Assembly (NCBI RefSeq): GCF_030518235.1
Contig: NZ_JAULSA010000002.1
Span: 620,001 to 684,000, forward strand
Origin: Saccharibacillus sp. CPCC 101409
GTDB lineage: Bacteria; Bacillota; Bacilli; Paenibacillales; Paenibacillaceae
Reading direction: 5' to 3'
Length of the DNA: 64,000 nt
Shown: one piece after another, positions 24,213 through 34,039 of the stretch
Position numbering within the stretch: the first letter of the stretch is position 1
Layout of the letters: each line of letters begins with the position of its first letter
Position numbers and translations under genes: made by a program
The notes under the pieces: model-generated
Seen by the model: only the letters and a program-made list of their open reading frames with translations
Database searches by the model: none
Told to the model about the DNA's origin: nothing

Positions 24213-24228
24213 TGTGACTTTTTTCACT
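24213..24228. promoter_or_regulatory. FNR box 1
   Basis: TGTGA-CTTTTT-TCACT, 16 bases, fits the Bacillus consensus TGTGA-N6-TCACT. Toward adhE a GATAAG -10-like element sits about 30 bases downstream, placing the box near -41. Toward fnr it would lie near -81 from the TATAAT start. Confidence 0.75.
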
Positions 24229-24249
24229 TTATAAACTCATCATGAAGGA

Positions 24250-24324
24250 TAAGAGAGTTTTTGTCAATTGATATTGCGAAAATTTTTGAATAAATTTTTA
24301 AGTTCCGCAAACTGCGGTTTTTTT
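24250..24324 (+). ncRNA. Candidate FNR-controlled small RNA
   Basis: A -10-like GATAAG (24248-24253) correctly spaced from FNR box 1 predicts a start near 24262. An intrinsic terminator CCGCA-AAC-TGCGG-T7 ends at 24324. The transcript would be about 60 bases and has no ORF with a ribosome site. This is an inference from spacing alone. Confidence 0.3.
24305..24324 (+). terminator. Short intrinsic terminator
   Basis: CCGCA and TGCGG around AAC, followed by seven T. No gene precedes it on this strand, which is why a small transcript is suspected. Confidence 0.65.
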
Positions 24325-24571
24325 AAGAAGCACTGCATGCGGCAATCAAAAAATCGGCAGCGTAAAACAGGGGGACTGGGGGGAAGTTGCACGACGCCAA
24401 AAACGCCAAAGCGGGCATCGGGAAAAGGGCGGCGCAAAGCTGAAGCAGGGAAAAAACGGGAAAAGGGAAAAAAGTTCGCGGCGGCATTTTAGCGGAGAAA
24501 GACAGGCCATTAATGAAGATAAAAACGAAAACGGGGAAATCGAAAAGCGAAAAAACATCCGGAATTTATTT

Positions 24572-24587
24572 TGTGAAAATTTTCACT
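24572..24587 (+). promoter_or_regulatory. FNR box 2, adhE
   Basis: TGTGA-AAATTT-TCACT. The adhE -10 TATGAT is at 24610-24615, giving a start near 24621 and a box centre near -41.5, the class II activator position. Confidence 0.85.
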
Positions 24588-24663
24588 TCCCAAGCCGGAA
24601 AAGGTGTGCTATGATTTGTGGCGTAGAGAAAACAACGCAAACATCTTGAGGAGGATGAGGGAA

Positions 24664-27279
24664 ATGGCAGTGAAAAATGAAGCCGCCCGTACTGTTGAAC
24701 CAACCGCCGAACAAGACATTCAAAAGCTGATCGATAACGCGAAAAAAGCGCAGGAAGCGTTCATGCAAATGGACCAACAACAAATCGATACCGTTGTGCA
24801 AGCGATGGCCCTGGCCGGCCTGGACAAGCACATGTATCTCGCCAAGATCGCGATTGAAGAAACCAAACGCGGCGTGTACGAAGACAAGATTACAAAAAAT
24901 CTCTTCGCAACGGAATACATCTATCACAGCATCAAGAATGATAAAACGGTAGGCGTTATTGAAGACAATGAGTATGACAGCTTCCAGAAGATTGCGGAAC
25001 CGGTCGGTATCGTGATGGGGATCACGCCGGTAACCAACCCGACTTCCACAACTATGTTCAAAGCACTGATTTCGATTAAAACACGTAACCCTATTATATT
25101 CGGTTTCCACCCTTCGGCGCAATACTGTAGTTCGGAAGCGGCAAGAATTTTGCACGAAGCGGCTGTCAAAGCCGGCGCTCCTGAAGGCTGCATTCAATGG
25201 ATCGACAAACCTTCGATGGACAAAACGAACATCCTGATGAACCATCCCGACGTAGCGCTGATCCTGGCAACCGGCGGCGGAGCAATGGTCCGCGCGGCAT
25301 ACAGCTGCGGCAAACCGGCTCTCGGCGTAGGCCCCGGCAACGTACCGGCCTTTATCGAGAAAACGGCGGATATCGACCAGGCCGTAACCGACCTGATCCT
25401 GTCCAAATCGTTCGACAACGGCATGATCTGCGCATCCGAGCAGGCGGTTATCATCGAAGAACCGATTTTTGATCGGGTCAAAAAGAAAATGATTGCAAAC
25501 GGATGTTACTTCCTGAATAAAGATGAAATTGCCAAGCTGACGCCAAGCGCGATGAACGTGGAAAAATGCGCGGTCAACCCGGCGATCGTCGGACAATCGG
25601 CTGTGAAGATCGCGGAAATGGCCGGCATCACCGTACCGGCAACGACCAAGATCCTGGTTGCCGAAATCGAAGGCGTAGGCACCAAGTTCCCGCTGTCCGC
25701 CGAAAAACTCAGCCCGCTTCTGGCCTGCTACAAAGTGAAAACAGCCGACGAAGGCATCGCCCGCGCAGCGGAAATCGTCGAATTCGGCGGCATGGGACAC
25801 TCGTCGGCGATCCACTCGAACGACGATGCGGTGATTCAACGCTTCGCCAACCGCCTGCAAACCGGCCGGATTATCGTGAACTCGCCTTCGACGCACGGCG
25901 CCATCGGCGATATCTACAACACGAACCTGCCGTCGCTGACACTGGGCTGCGGATCTTACGGCCGCAACTCGACTTCGTCGAACGTAACCGCAGTAAACCT
26001 GATCAATGTGAAAAGGGTGGCTCGCCGTACCGTGAATATGCAATGGTTCAAAGTGCCGGACAAGATCTATTTCGAGAAAAACGCAACGCAGTACCTGGCC
26101 AAAATGCCGGATATCACCCGCGTCGCAATCATTACCGACCCGATGATGGTACAGCTCGGTTACGTCGAAAGAGTTCAGCACTATCTGCGCCAGCGCCAGG
26201 CTCCCGTCGCGATCGAAGTCTTCTCCGAAGTGGAACCCGATCCGTCGACAACGACCGTCGAACGCGGACGCGCCATGATGGAACGCTTCCAGCCGGACTG
26301 CATCATCGCGCTGGGCGGAGGATCGCCGATGGACGCCGCGAAAGGCATGTGGCTGTTCTACGAATATCCGGATACCGACTTCAACAACCTGAAACAAAAA
26401 TTCATGGATATCCGCAAACGGATCTACAAATACCCTCGTCTGGGCAAAAGAGCGAAATTCGTCGCCATCCCGACAACTTCGGGTACAGGTTCGGAAGTCA
26501 CTTCGTTCGCGGTTATCACCGACAAGGAAAACGGCAATACCAAATATCCGCTGGCCGATTACGAGCTGACGCCGGACGTGGCGATCGTCGATCCGGAATT
26601 CGTATACTCGCTGCCTAAAGTAGCGGTAGCCGACACCGGCATGGACGTGCTGACCCACGCGATCGAAGCTTACGTATCGGTTATGGCGAGCGACTACACG
26701 GACGGCCTGGCGATCAAAGCGATCCAACTGGTCTTCGCCAACCTGGAGAAATCCGCGCTGACCGGCGATAAACTGGCCCGTGAAAAAATGCACAACGCTT
26801 CGACGCTTGCAGGCATGGCGTTCGCCAACGCGTTCCTGGGCATCAACCACAGCCTTGCGCACAAATGGGGCGGCGAGTACCACACCGCTCACGGCCGTAC
26901 CAACGCGATCTTGATGCCGCACGTAATCCGCTACAATGCGAAGAAACCGACGAAGTTCGCTTCGTTCCCGAAATACTCGCACTTTATCGCCGACGAACGC
27001 TACGCCGAAATCGCCCGCATCCTGGGCCTGCCGGCCAGAACGACGGAAGAAGGCGTGAAGAGCCTGGTTAACGCGATCCGCGACATGAACCGCAAACTGG
27101 GCATCCCGGAAACGTTCCAGGAACTGGGCTTCGACGCGAAACAGTTCGAATCGCGCGTCGATTACCTGGCTGACCGCGCATTTGAAGATCAGTGCACGAC
27201 AGCCAACCCTAAACTGCCGCTCGTGACCGAACTGGCCGACGTTTACCGCGATGCCTTCTACGGCAGATTCGAAGAGTAA
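24664..27279 (+). CDS. adhE: Bifunctional acetaldehyde-CoA/alcohol dehydrogenase
   Basis: 871 residues. The N-terminal half (about 1-440) is a CoA-acylating aldehyde dehydrogenase with its catalytic cysteine in FDNGMICASEQAVI; the C-terminal half (about 455-871) is an iron-dependent alcohol dehydrogenase with GGGSPMDAAK, GTGSEVTSFAVITD and the metal histidines in HSLAHKWGGEYHTAHGRTNAI. It reduces acetyl-CoA to ethanol in anaerobic fermentation, re-oxidising two NADH, and forms spirosome filaments in relatives. AGGAGG lies nine bases before ATG 24664. Controlled by FNR box 2; sits next to fnr and pflBA. Confidence 0.97.
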   Translation: MAVKNEAARTVEPTAEQDIQKLIDNAKKAQEAFMQMDQQQIDTVVQAMALAGLDKHMYLAKIAIEETKRGVYEDKITKNLFATEYIYHSIKNDKTVGVIEDNEYDSFQKIAEPVGIVMGITPVTNPTSTTMFKALISIKTRNPIIFGFHPSAQYCSSEAARILHEAAVKAGAPEGCIQWIDKPSMDKTNILMNHPDVALILATGGGAMVRAAYSCGKPALGVGPGNVPAFIEKTADIDQAVTDLILSKSFDNGMICASEQAVIIEEPIFDRVKKKMIANGCYFLNKDEIAKLTPSAMNVEKCAVNPAIVGQSAVKIAEMAGITVPATTKILVAEIEGVGTKFPLSAEKLSPLLACYKVKTADEGIARAAEIVEFGGMGHSSAIHSNDDAVIQRFANRLQTGRIIVNSPSTHGAIGDIYNTNLPSLTLGCGSYGRNSTSSNVTAVNLINVKRVARRTVNMQWFKVPDKIYFEKNATQYLAKMPDITRVAIITDPMMVQLGYVERVQHYLRQRQAPVAIEVFSEVEPDPSTTTVERGRAMMERFQPDCIIALGGGSPMDAAKGMWLFYEYPDTDFNNLKQKFMDIRKRIYKYPRLGKRAKFVAIPTTSGTGSEVTSFAVITDKENGNTKYPLADYELTPDVAIVDPEFVYSLPKVAVADTGMDVLTHAIEAYVSVMASDYTDGLAIKAIQLVFANLEKSALTGDKLAREKMHNASTLAGMAFANAFLGINHSLAHKWGGEYHTAHGRTNAILMPHVIRYNAKKPTKFASFPKYSHFIADERYAEIARILGLPARTTEEGVKSLVNAIRDMNRKLGIPETFQELGFDAKQFESRVDYLADRAFEDQCTTANPKLPLVTELADVYRDAFYGRFEE

Positions 27280-27326
27280 ACCCGCCGATTGAACAAACCC
27301 ACCACTCCGATTCATTATTATATAGA

Positions 27327-27364
27327 AGAAACGCGCCCGAATCCGCAGGGCGCGTTTCTTTTTG
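27327..27364 (+). terminator. Terminator of adhE
   Basis: AAGAAACGCGCCC and GGGCGCGTTTCTT arms, then TTT. Confidence 0.85.
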
Positions 27365-27488
27365 CCCGTCAAATACGATCGGCAGCTTGCTTGTAAGAAA
27401 TGAAAAACAGTCATGAAAAGATGTGTTATTCTGAAAACGGCTCTAAAAGTGATATAAATCATAAAAAAAGAGCCTAAAAGCCGATAAG

Positions 27489-27504
27489 TGTGATAAACCT
27501 CACA
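27489..27504 (+). promoter_or_regulatory. FNR box 3, upstream pflB promoter
   Basis: TGTGA-TAAACC-TCACA. A -10 CATAAT at 27526-27531 puts the start near 27537 and the box centre near -41. Confidence 0.75.
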
Positions 27505-27602
27505 GTAACTGAGCGGCGATCGAGGCATAATAAGGACATGAAAGATCCCAAACACATCGAGGGTCGGACCGCTGCACCAATTGGCATTGACCTAACGATA
27601 AA

Positions 27603-27618
27603 TGTGATATTTTTCACT
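27603..27618 (+). promoter_or_regulatory. FNR box 4, downstream pflB promoter
   Basis: TGTGA-TATTTT-TCACT. A -10 like TATACA at 27644-27649 gives a start near 27655, so the centre is about -44. With box 3 this forms two tandem FNR promoters before pflB within the 448-base gap after adhE. Confidence 0.75.
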
Positions 27619-27727
27619 TGGTTGGTCGCTTAAAGCCTTCCACTATACAGGGATCGACTAAGAGGATGCGGACAGCCTCTCTGAATCCGCAGCCTCGAGT
27701 AAAACATACAAATGGAGGTAATCACAA

Positions 27728-29992
27728 ATGTCGGTTATCGAAAAAGAAATCAAAGGCGCAAACGGAGAAGCATGGAGAGGTTTTAAAGCGGGAAAATGGA
27801 CAAATCACGTCGACACGAAAAACTTCATCGATGAAAACATCGCGCCTTACACAGGCAACGAAGAATTCCTGGCCGGCCCTACGCAAAATACAAACGACCT
27901 TTGGAAAATCGTATCCCAGCTGTCGAAGGAAGAAAGAGAAAGAGGCGGCGTGTGGGACGTAGACGTCAACACGCCGGGATCGATCACTTCCCACGGCGCA
28001 GGTTACCTGGATAAAGATAAAGAACAAATCGTCGGCGTACAAACCGACGCTCCTTTCAAACGCGCGATTCAGCCTTACGGCGGTATCCGCATGGTGATCG
28101 ACGCATGTAAAGCTTACGGATTCGAAGTACCGGATTCGATCATCGAAACATTCACCAACATTCGCAAAACGCACAACCAGGGCGTATTCGACGCTTACAC
28201 GCCTGAGATCAGAGCGGCCCGCAAATCGGGTATCGTAACGGGTCTGCCGGACGCTTACGGCCGCGGTCGCATCATCGGCGACTACCGCCGCGTAGCGCTG
28301 TACGGCGTAGACTTCCTGATGAAACAAAAACAACGGGAACACGCCGAAACGATCGGCGACGGCATGGACGAAGCCACGATTCGTCAGCGCGAAGAAATCT
28401 CCGAACAGTTCCGCGCACTGGGCGAATTGAAGAAAATGGCCAATATGCACGGCATGGATATTTCCAAACCGGCGCAAAACGCGAAAGAAGCGTTCCAATG
28501 GGTATACTTCGGTTACCTGGCAGCCGTCAAAGAACAAAACGGCGCGGCAATGTCGCTCGGACGCGTATCGTCGTTCCTCGACATCTACGTACAGCGCGAC
28601 CTGCAAGAAGGTACGCTGACCGAAGAAACGGCTCAAGAACTGGTCGACCATTTCGTTATGAAACTGCGCATCGTCAAATTCCTGCGCACGCCGGATTACA
28701 ACGAACTGTTCAGCGGCGACCCTACATGGGTAACGGAATCGATCGGCGGCATGGCGGTGGACGGAGCGACTCGCGTAACGAAGAGCAGCTTCCGCTTCCT
28801 GCATACCCTGTACAACCTGGGACCCGCGCCGGAACCGAACCTGACCGTTCTGTGGTCGGAACAAATGCCGGAAAGCTTCAAAAAGTACTGTGCCAAAGTC
28901 TCGATCGAAACCAGTTCGATCCAGTATGAAAACGACGATCTGATGCGTCCGATCTACGGCGACGATTACGGTATCGCATGCTGCGTATCCGCAATGCGCA
29001 TCGGTAAACAAATGCAGTTCTTCGGCGCCCGCGCCAACCTGGCCAAAACGATGCTGTACGCGATCAACGGCGGTAAAGACGAGAAATCCGGCGAGCAGGT
29101 CGGTCCGGAATTCCCGGCGATCACTTCCGAATATCTCGACTACGACGAGTTGATGACCCGCTACGAACCGATGATGGAATGGCTGTCCAAAGTATACCTG
29201 GATGCGCTGAACATCATTCACTATATGCACGACAAATACAGCTACGAACGCATCGAGATGGCGCTGCACGACCGCGACATCCTGCGCACGATGGCCTGCG
29301 GCATCGCCGGTCTGTCGGTAGCCGCCGACTCGCTGAGCGCGATCAAATACGCCAAAGTTAAACCGATCCGCGACGAAAGAGGCATTGCGGTCGACTTCGA
29401 AATCGAAGGCGAATTCCCTTGCTACGGCAACAACGACGATCGCGTCGACCAAATTGCGGTCGGCCTGGTCGAGAAATTCATGGGCATGATCCGCAAACAC
29501 AAAACGTACCGCGATTCCGTACCGACTCAATCGGTATTGACAATCACTTCCAACGTCGTATATGGTAAGAAAACCGGTACGACTCCGGACGGACGCAAAG
29601 CGGGCGAACCTTTCGCACCGGGTGCGAACCCGATGCACGGCCGCGACAAAAAAGGCGCGCTGGCTTCCCTGAGCTCCGTTGCCAAACTGCCTTACGAACA
29701 CAGCCTCGACGGTATTTCGAACACGTTCTCGATCGTGCCGAAAGCACTGGGCAAAGAAGAAGAAACACGCAAATCGAACCTGGTTGCGATGCTGGACGGA
29801 TACTTCGGCAGCCATGCGCACCACTTGAACGTCAACGTGTTCGACCGCGAACAGCTGATCGACGCGATGGATCATCCGGAAAACTATCCGCAGCTGACGA
29901 TCCGCGTATCGGGTTATGCCGTTAACTTCATCAAGCTGAGCCGCGAACAACAGCTGGACGTTATCAACCGTACGTTCCACTCGAACATGTAA
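27728..29992 (+). CDS. pflB: Pyruvate formate-lyase (formate C-acetyltransferase)
   Basis: 754 residues. Cleaves pyruvate with CoA to acetyl-CoA and formate by a glycyl radical. The active-site pair C418-C419 is in [12 protein letters not shown], and the radical glycine is G729 in RVSGYAVNF. Length matches the family. The ribosome site GGAGGT precedes ATG. Codon choice is slightly richer in A/T third positions than neighbouring genes, as for a highly expressed gene. Oxygen-sensitive, hence the FNR control seen upstream. Its activator follows directly. Confidence 0.97.
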   Translation: MSVIEKEIKGANGEAWRGFKAGKWTNHVDTKNFIDENIAPYTGNEEFLAGPTQNTNDLWKIVSQLSKEERERGGVWDVDVNTPGSITSHGAGYLDKDKEQIVGVQTDAPFKRAIQPYGGIRMVIDACKAYGFEVPDSIIETFTNIRKTHNQGVFDAYTPEIRAARKSGIVTGLPDAYGRGRIIGDYRRVALYGVDFLMKQKQREHAETIGDGMDEATIRQREEISEQFRALGELKKMANMHGMDISKPAQNAKEAFQWVYFGYLAAVKEQNGAAMSLGRVSSFLDIYVQRDLQEGTLTEETAQELVDHFVMKLRIVKFLRTPDYNELFSGDPTWVTESIGGMAVDGATRVTKSSFRFLHTLYNLGPAPEPNLTVLWSEQMPESFKKYCAKVSIETSSIQYENDDLMRPIYGDDYGIACCVSAMRIGKQMQFFGARANLAKTMLYAINGGKDEKSGEQVGPEFPAITSEYLDYDELMTRYEPMMEWLSKVYLDALNIIHYMHDKYSYERIEMALHDRDILRTMACGIAGLSVAADSLSAIKYAKVKPIRDERGIAVDFEIEGEFPCYGNNDDRVDQIAVGLVEKFMGMIRKHKTYRDSVPTQSVLTITSNVVYGKKTGTTPDGRKAGEPFAPGANPMHGRDKKGALASLSSVAKLPYEHSLDGISNTFSIVPKALGKEEETRKSNLVAMLDGYFGSHAHHLNVNVFDREQLIDAMDHPENYPQLTIRVSGYAVNFIKLSREQQLDVINRTFHSNM

Positions 29993-30053
29993 GACAGCAG
30001 GCCGAAGCCCAATTCTTCGGACCTAACCCACTGTTCTATAAATAATCAAACAT

Positions 30054-30083
30054 ACGGCGCTCGCGGCACGCGAGCGCCGTCAT
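30054..30083 (+). terminator. Hairpin between pflB and pflA
   Basis: ACGGCGCTCGCG and CGCGAGCGCCGT are perfect arms with a short loop, but only a weak T-run (CATTATT) follows. It probably stabilises pflB mRNA and lowers read-through into pflA. Confidence 0.6.
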
Positions 30084-30103
30084 TATTGAAAGGGTGACGA
30101 GAG

Positions 30104-30841
30104 ATGAGTCACAAAGGACGCGTACATTCGCTGGAAACTTTCGGGACCGTGGACGGTCCGGGAATCCGCTTCGTTCTTTTTTTGCAAGGCTGTCTGATGA
30201 AATGCCAGTACTGCCATAACCCCGATACCTGGAACTTCGACGGCGGCAAAGAAATGACCGTGGACGAAGTGCTGGCGGAGATCGAACCTTATCTGAACTA
30301 CTATCGCTCTTCCGGCGGCGGGCTGACGATTTCGGGCGGCGAACCGACTCTGCAAGCGGGTTTCGTGGCCGAAATCTTCCGCGAAGTCAAGAAACGGTGG
30401 AATCTGCATACGACGCTCGACAGCAACGGCTTCAACAACGCGGAAAAGCTGCACGATCTGATGGATGTAACCGATCTGGTGCTGCTCGATATCAAGCATA
30501 TCGACAACGCCAAGCATAAAGTGCTGACCGGCGTAAGCAACGAACAAACACTGCGCACCGCCAAATGGCTGTCCGAACACGGCAAGAAAATGTGGATTCG
30601 CCACGTATACGTACCGGGCATTCACGATCAGGAAGACGATCTGCGCGGGCTGGGGTGCTTTATCGCCACACTGCAGGGCGTCGAGAAATTCGAAATTCTT
30701 CCCTATCACCAGATGGGCATTTATAAATGGAAAGAACTCGGCCGCGAATATCCGCTCGAAGGCGTGCCTTCGCCGGCGGACGACGAAGTACAGCGTGCTT
30801 ACAAGCTGATTGAAGAAGGGCGCAACATGCAGACCGTATAA
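30104..30841 (+). CDS. pflA: Pyruvate formate-lyase activating enzyme
   Basis: 245 residues, radical SAM. The 4Fe-4S ligands C30, C34 and C37 stand in GCLMKCQYCHNPDTW, and the GGEP SAM motif follows near residue 80 (ISGGEPTLQ). It installs the glycyl radical on PflB using S-adenosylmethionine and reduced flavodoxin. ATG has AAAGGGTGACGAGAG upstream. Same transcript as pflB, through the intergenic hairpin. Confidence 0.96.
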   Translation: MSHKGRVHSLETFGTVDGPGIRFVLFLQGCLMKCQYCHNPDTWNFDGGKEMTVDEVLAEIEPYLNYYRSSGGGLTISGGEPTLQAGFVAEIFREVKKRWNLHTTLDSNGFNNAEKLHDLMDVTDLVLLDIKHIDNAKHKVLTGVSNEQTLRTAKWLSEHGKKMWIRHVYVPGIHDQEDDLRGLGCFIATLQGVEKFEILPYHQMGIYKWKELGREYPLEGVPSPADDEVQRAYKLIEEGRNMQTV

Positions 30842-30910
30842 GGTTTTGCGGCCGTATTGGTTCAAATTGAGAATATGCACATTTAAATTAATTGAATAAA
30901 AGAAAGATTG

Positions 30911-30948
30911 GACCGCCGGCCTTCCCGACAGGGAGGGGCGGTTTTTTT
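30911..30948 (+). terminator. Terminator of pflBA
   Basis: GACCGCC and GGGCGGTT arms with an inner CTTCCC/GGGAGG stem, then seven T. Confidence 0.85.
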
Positions 30949-31040
30949 ATGAATGTGCAGAAACTTTTACAGGAACTGCGCGTCTAATAGTATGTGCTCA
31001 GCGAGGGAACAATCAAATCAGGAACAAAGGGAGTCGTAGA

Positions 31041-33848
31041 ATGAATCTGAAAAAGATATCCATCATTGCGCTGCTTGCCGTTGTACAGGCTGCAGCCGTA
31101 CTGCCGGCCGCATCGGCAGCTTCACCACAACAAACGCAAACATCCGTATCGACGGACGCCGCTTCTTCTCTGCCGCAGGAATCGGCGCAGGACGAAGCTT
31201 CCAAAGAATATGCCGATCGGTTGGCCGCTCCGACCGATTCGACGAATGCCGCAGCGGCCGAAACGAATCCGGCTGCCGCAGCGGAAACGGTTCAGCCTGC
31301 CAATACCGACGCGGAAGCTGCCGAATCGTCCGATCCGAATGCCGCGGACAGCGAAACGCCTGCAAATCCTGCGACGCCGGACGAATCGTCCGCAGCGCCG
31401 TCTTCCGTGACGCCTTCGGCAGCGCCGTCGACTTCGACATCCGCGGCTTCGCCTGTTTCGAATCTTGCCGCGTCGACGACGGGAACCAACAAACTGGTTC
31501 TGGTCATGAACGGCGATAAGATGTACCAGAACGGTCAGACCTATACAGCTGCCCAACCGATGACGGTCAAGAACGGCGTGTCCTATATTGCGGTCCGTTC
31601 GTTTGTGAATCGTGTAGGTCTCCAACTTACATACGATGCCAAAACGCAGGAAACGATTATTCAAAAAGGCACGGACGAGCTGCGCTTCAAAAACGGCACA
31701 AGCACGTATACGGTTAACGGAGTGGCGACTCAAATGAAAGGTGCTTCGTTCCAGCAAAAAAACACTTTTATGGTGCCGCTGACTTCGATTACGCAAGCGC
31801 TCAAGATTCCGTACCAAATCGATTATACGGCCAAAACGATTACGCTGACGCTGAGCGACAGCCCGTCGACAACGACGCCGCCGGCAACAACGACGCCGAC
31901 TGCGCCTCCGGTATCGGATCTGGCCGCTTCCACCGCGGGAACCGATAAGCTGATTCTGGTCATGAACGGGGACAAGATGTACCAGGACGGTCAGACCTAC
32001 ACGGCCGCGCAACCGATGACGGTCAAGAACGGCGTATCCTACATCGCGATCCGTTCGTTCGTCAATCGTGTCGGCCTCAAGTTTACCTACGACGCCAAAA
32101 CGAAAGAAACGATCATTACGAAAGGCACGGACGAGCTGCGCTTTAAGACCGGCTCGGACTCATATACGGTCAACGGAGTCGCGACCAAGATGAAAGGCGC
32201 TTCGTTCCAGCAAAACAATACGTTTATGGTGCCGCTGACTTCGATCACGCAGGCGCTTAAAATTCCGTACAAAAACGATTACACGGCCAAAACGATCACG
32301 CTGACGCTGTCCAGCAAGCCGACGGCAACGTTCATCGTGTCGCCGAGCAAAATTATCGCCGGCGAAACACAGGTGACTTATACGGCCAAATCGTCGTCGC
32401 CGAGCGGTTATGCGATTGTCGACGAGCGCTGGGAAGGACGCGAAGACGTCTTCGCGGAACCGGGCACTTATACCGTAACGTACAGCGTCCAGGATGAAAA
32501 AGGACAGTGGAGCGATCCGTATACGCAGACGGTTACCGTCGAAGCGCCGAACGTTCCGCCGGTCGCCTTGTTCCAAACGGATAAAGACACGTACCGTAAA
32601 GGCGAGCCGGTTACGTATACCGATCAGAGTTACGATCCGGACGGCACGCTGCCCGAAGCCAACAGCCGCACCTGGGACAACCAGAAAGGCGCTTATTTCA
32701 CAGCCGGACCGCAAACGATCACGTTGACCGTGACCGATGCGGACGGCGCGACCAATACGGTTACCAAGCAAATTACGATTACCAACGAGCAGCTGTATAC
32801 GCAGGACGAGTACAACGCTCTGTTCGTGCCGATCGGCAACAAGTTCCAATTCGACGGCAGTCTCGTTCCGACGTTCCGCAAAGTTTCGCGCAACGATTCG
32901 TCCGAAGACATTACGCTGTACCGCAGCAACAGCCCGGAATCGGTATTCGCTACCGGTAAAATGTACGAAGACACGATTGCCGGCAAAACACGCTTTATGA
33001 TTCACCACGCCAACTACACGAATCAGCGGGTGATCATGTACGTCGTGGCGACCAACAACAACACGACGCCGGCTACAATCCAAACGCTGGACAGCGGCTT
33101 TGGCGGACCGAGCCCGTACGCGACGGCGGCCGGCAAAGTATCGATTCAGCGCTATCACCAGTCGATGGCCAACAGCAGCGTCAAATCGACGATTACGCTT
33201 CAGCCGGGCGAAAGCAAGATCATCCTGAACGAGCTGAACGCGATTCCGATGGCGAACAAGACCGTTATTTCTTTGTTGGCCGATGTGACGGCGTCCCAGC
33301 CGATCACGTACAGCACGCTGATGATCGGCGCGGATGTCGATCCGTACGAAGCGGCGAAGACGCTGCCGGTTGCGGCGCGCGACGGCGTTCATAACCGCGG
33401 CACGTATCCGTACGCGACAAAAATCATCGACGTATTCGAGCCGGTTGGCGGAACTTCGGACTCTTCGAAGCTTGTGCTCGGCGATAACAACGACGACAAG
33501 AATACCGACGGTTACGACGCCGACCTCGGCACGCCGCAGTCGAACGCGGGCAACTTCGGGGTTCTGTACAGAATCAATCTGAACACGGTCATGCCGAACA
33601 CGCTGATTACGTTCAATCCGCGCGGAGGCAAATATACCGGTTGGATCACGGTAAACGGCAAATTGGTCGAGCTCTCCAGCCAGAGTCTGGGACTGCCGGG
33701 CGCTTCGCTGAACTCGGCGGACGAAGCCGGCGTCGTATACCGGACAGGCGCGTTCGAGGAAAGTCTGGTGCTGGAATTCACGCCGGCTCCGGGCAGCAAC
33801 CTGCCGGTCAACCTGATCTTCACGCAAATGCCGACTCCCAAATCGTAA
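31041..33848 (+). CDS. Large exported protein with two stalk domains and PKD-like domains
   Basis: 935 residues. Signal peptide 1-26 (ends PAASA). Residues 27-137 are a low-complexity Ala/Ser/Thr/Pro/Glu linker. Two nearly identical 'copper amine oxidase N-terminal' domains follow at about 138-271 and 290-423, offset by 152 residues and joined by a Thr/Pro linker. Two PKD/Ig-like domains occupy about 428-600 (GTYTVTYSVQDEKGQWSDPY; GPQTITLTVTDADGATNTV). The remainder (about 605-935) is a beta-rich domain I cannot assign. No sortase motif or SLH domain is present. Probably a secreted or wall-associated structural protein. RBS AAAGGGAG before ATG. Confidence 0.8.
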   Translation: MNLKKISIIALLAVVQAAAVLPAASAASPQQTQTSVSTDAASSLPQESAQDEASKEYADRLAAPTDSTNAAAAETNPAAAAETVQPANTDAEAAESSDPNAADSETPANPATPDESSAAPSSVTPSAAPSTSTSAASPVSNLAASTTGTNKLVLVMNGDKMYQNGQTYTAAQPMTVKNGVSYIAVRSFVNRVGLQLTYDAKTQETIIQKGTDELRFKNGTSTYTVNGVATQMKGASFQQKNTFMVPLTSITQALKIPYQIDYTAKTITLTLSDSPSTTTPPATTTPTAPPVSDLAASTAGTDKLILVMNGDKMYQDGQTYTAAQPMTVKNGVSYIAIRSFVNRVGLKFTYDAKTKETIITKGTDELRFKTGSDSYTVNGVATKMKGASFQQNNTFMVPLTSITQALKIPYKNDYTAKTITLTLSSKPTATFIVSPSKIIAGETQVTYTAKSSSPSGYAIVDERWEGREDVFAEPGTYTVTYSVQDEKGQWSDPYTQTVTVEAPNVPPVALFQTDKDTYRKGEPVTYTDQSYDPDGTLPEANSRTWDNQKGAYFTAGPQTITLTVTDADGATNTVTKQITITNEQLYTQDEYNALFVPIGNKFQFDGSLVPTFRKVSRNDSSEDITLYRSNSPESVFATGKMYEDTIAGKTRFMIHHANYTNQRVIMYVVATNNNTTPATIQTLDSGFGGPSPYATAAGKVSIQRYHQSMANSSVKSTITLQPGESKIILNELNAIPMANKTVISLLADVTASQPITYSTLMIGADVDPYEAAKTLPVAARDGVHNRGTYPYATKIIDVFEPVGGTSDSSKLVLGDNNDDKNTDGYDADLGTPQSNAGNFGVLYRINLNTVMPNTLITFNPRGGKYTGWITVNGKLVELSSQSLGLPGASLNSADEAGVVYRTGAFEESLVLEFTPAPGSNLPVNLIFTQMPTPKS
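31452..32309 (+). repeat. In-gene tandem duplication of the stalk domain
   Basis: Copies 31452-31853 and 31908-32309. Protein identity is very high (for example MNGDKMYQ[N/D]GQTYTAAQ and KMKGASFQQ in both), while many third-codon positions differ, so the duplication is not brand new. Confidence 0.85.
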
Positions 33849-33876
33849 GTATTGATTTTTGGATGTCGACTCGATC

Positions 33877-33915
33877 GCCCGGCCCGGCTCCGCATTTTGC
33901 GGGGCCGGGCTTTTT
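33877..33915 (+). terminator. Terminator
   Basis: GCCCGGCCCGGCTCCGC and GCGGGGCCGGGC arms with loop ATTTT, then five T. Confidence 0.85.
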
Positions 33916-34039
33916 GGATTGCGGCGCACGTCGGCGTTCATTGACTCGCGGAACGTTTTGAGGCATTATTAATGAAGGGTATTACGAATAAACAATATGC
34001 CGTCAAGGAATAGGCCGGTGATGGCGGGAGGGCTGTCCG

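Larger units (their letters stand above)
24074..24663. other. fnr-adhE intergenic region (590 bases)
   Basis: AT-rich near fnr, then purine-rich. It holds two FNR boxes, a short terminator at 24305-24324 and the adhE promoter, described separately. The stretch 24330-24560 has no gene, hairpin or repeat that I can see beyond a strong purine bias on the plus strand. Confidence 0.7.

Noticed and set aside
27448-27463. Further FNR box (AGTGA-TATAAA-TCATA)
   Set aside because: Two mismatches in the half-sites and no -10 at the right distance.
24583-27555. 990-codon open frame on the minus strand
   Set aside because: Antisense to adhE, no ribosome site, no recognisable motif.
27722-29980. 752-codon open frame on the minus strand
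   Set aside because: Exact shadow of pflB.
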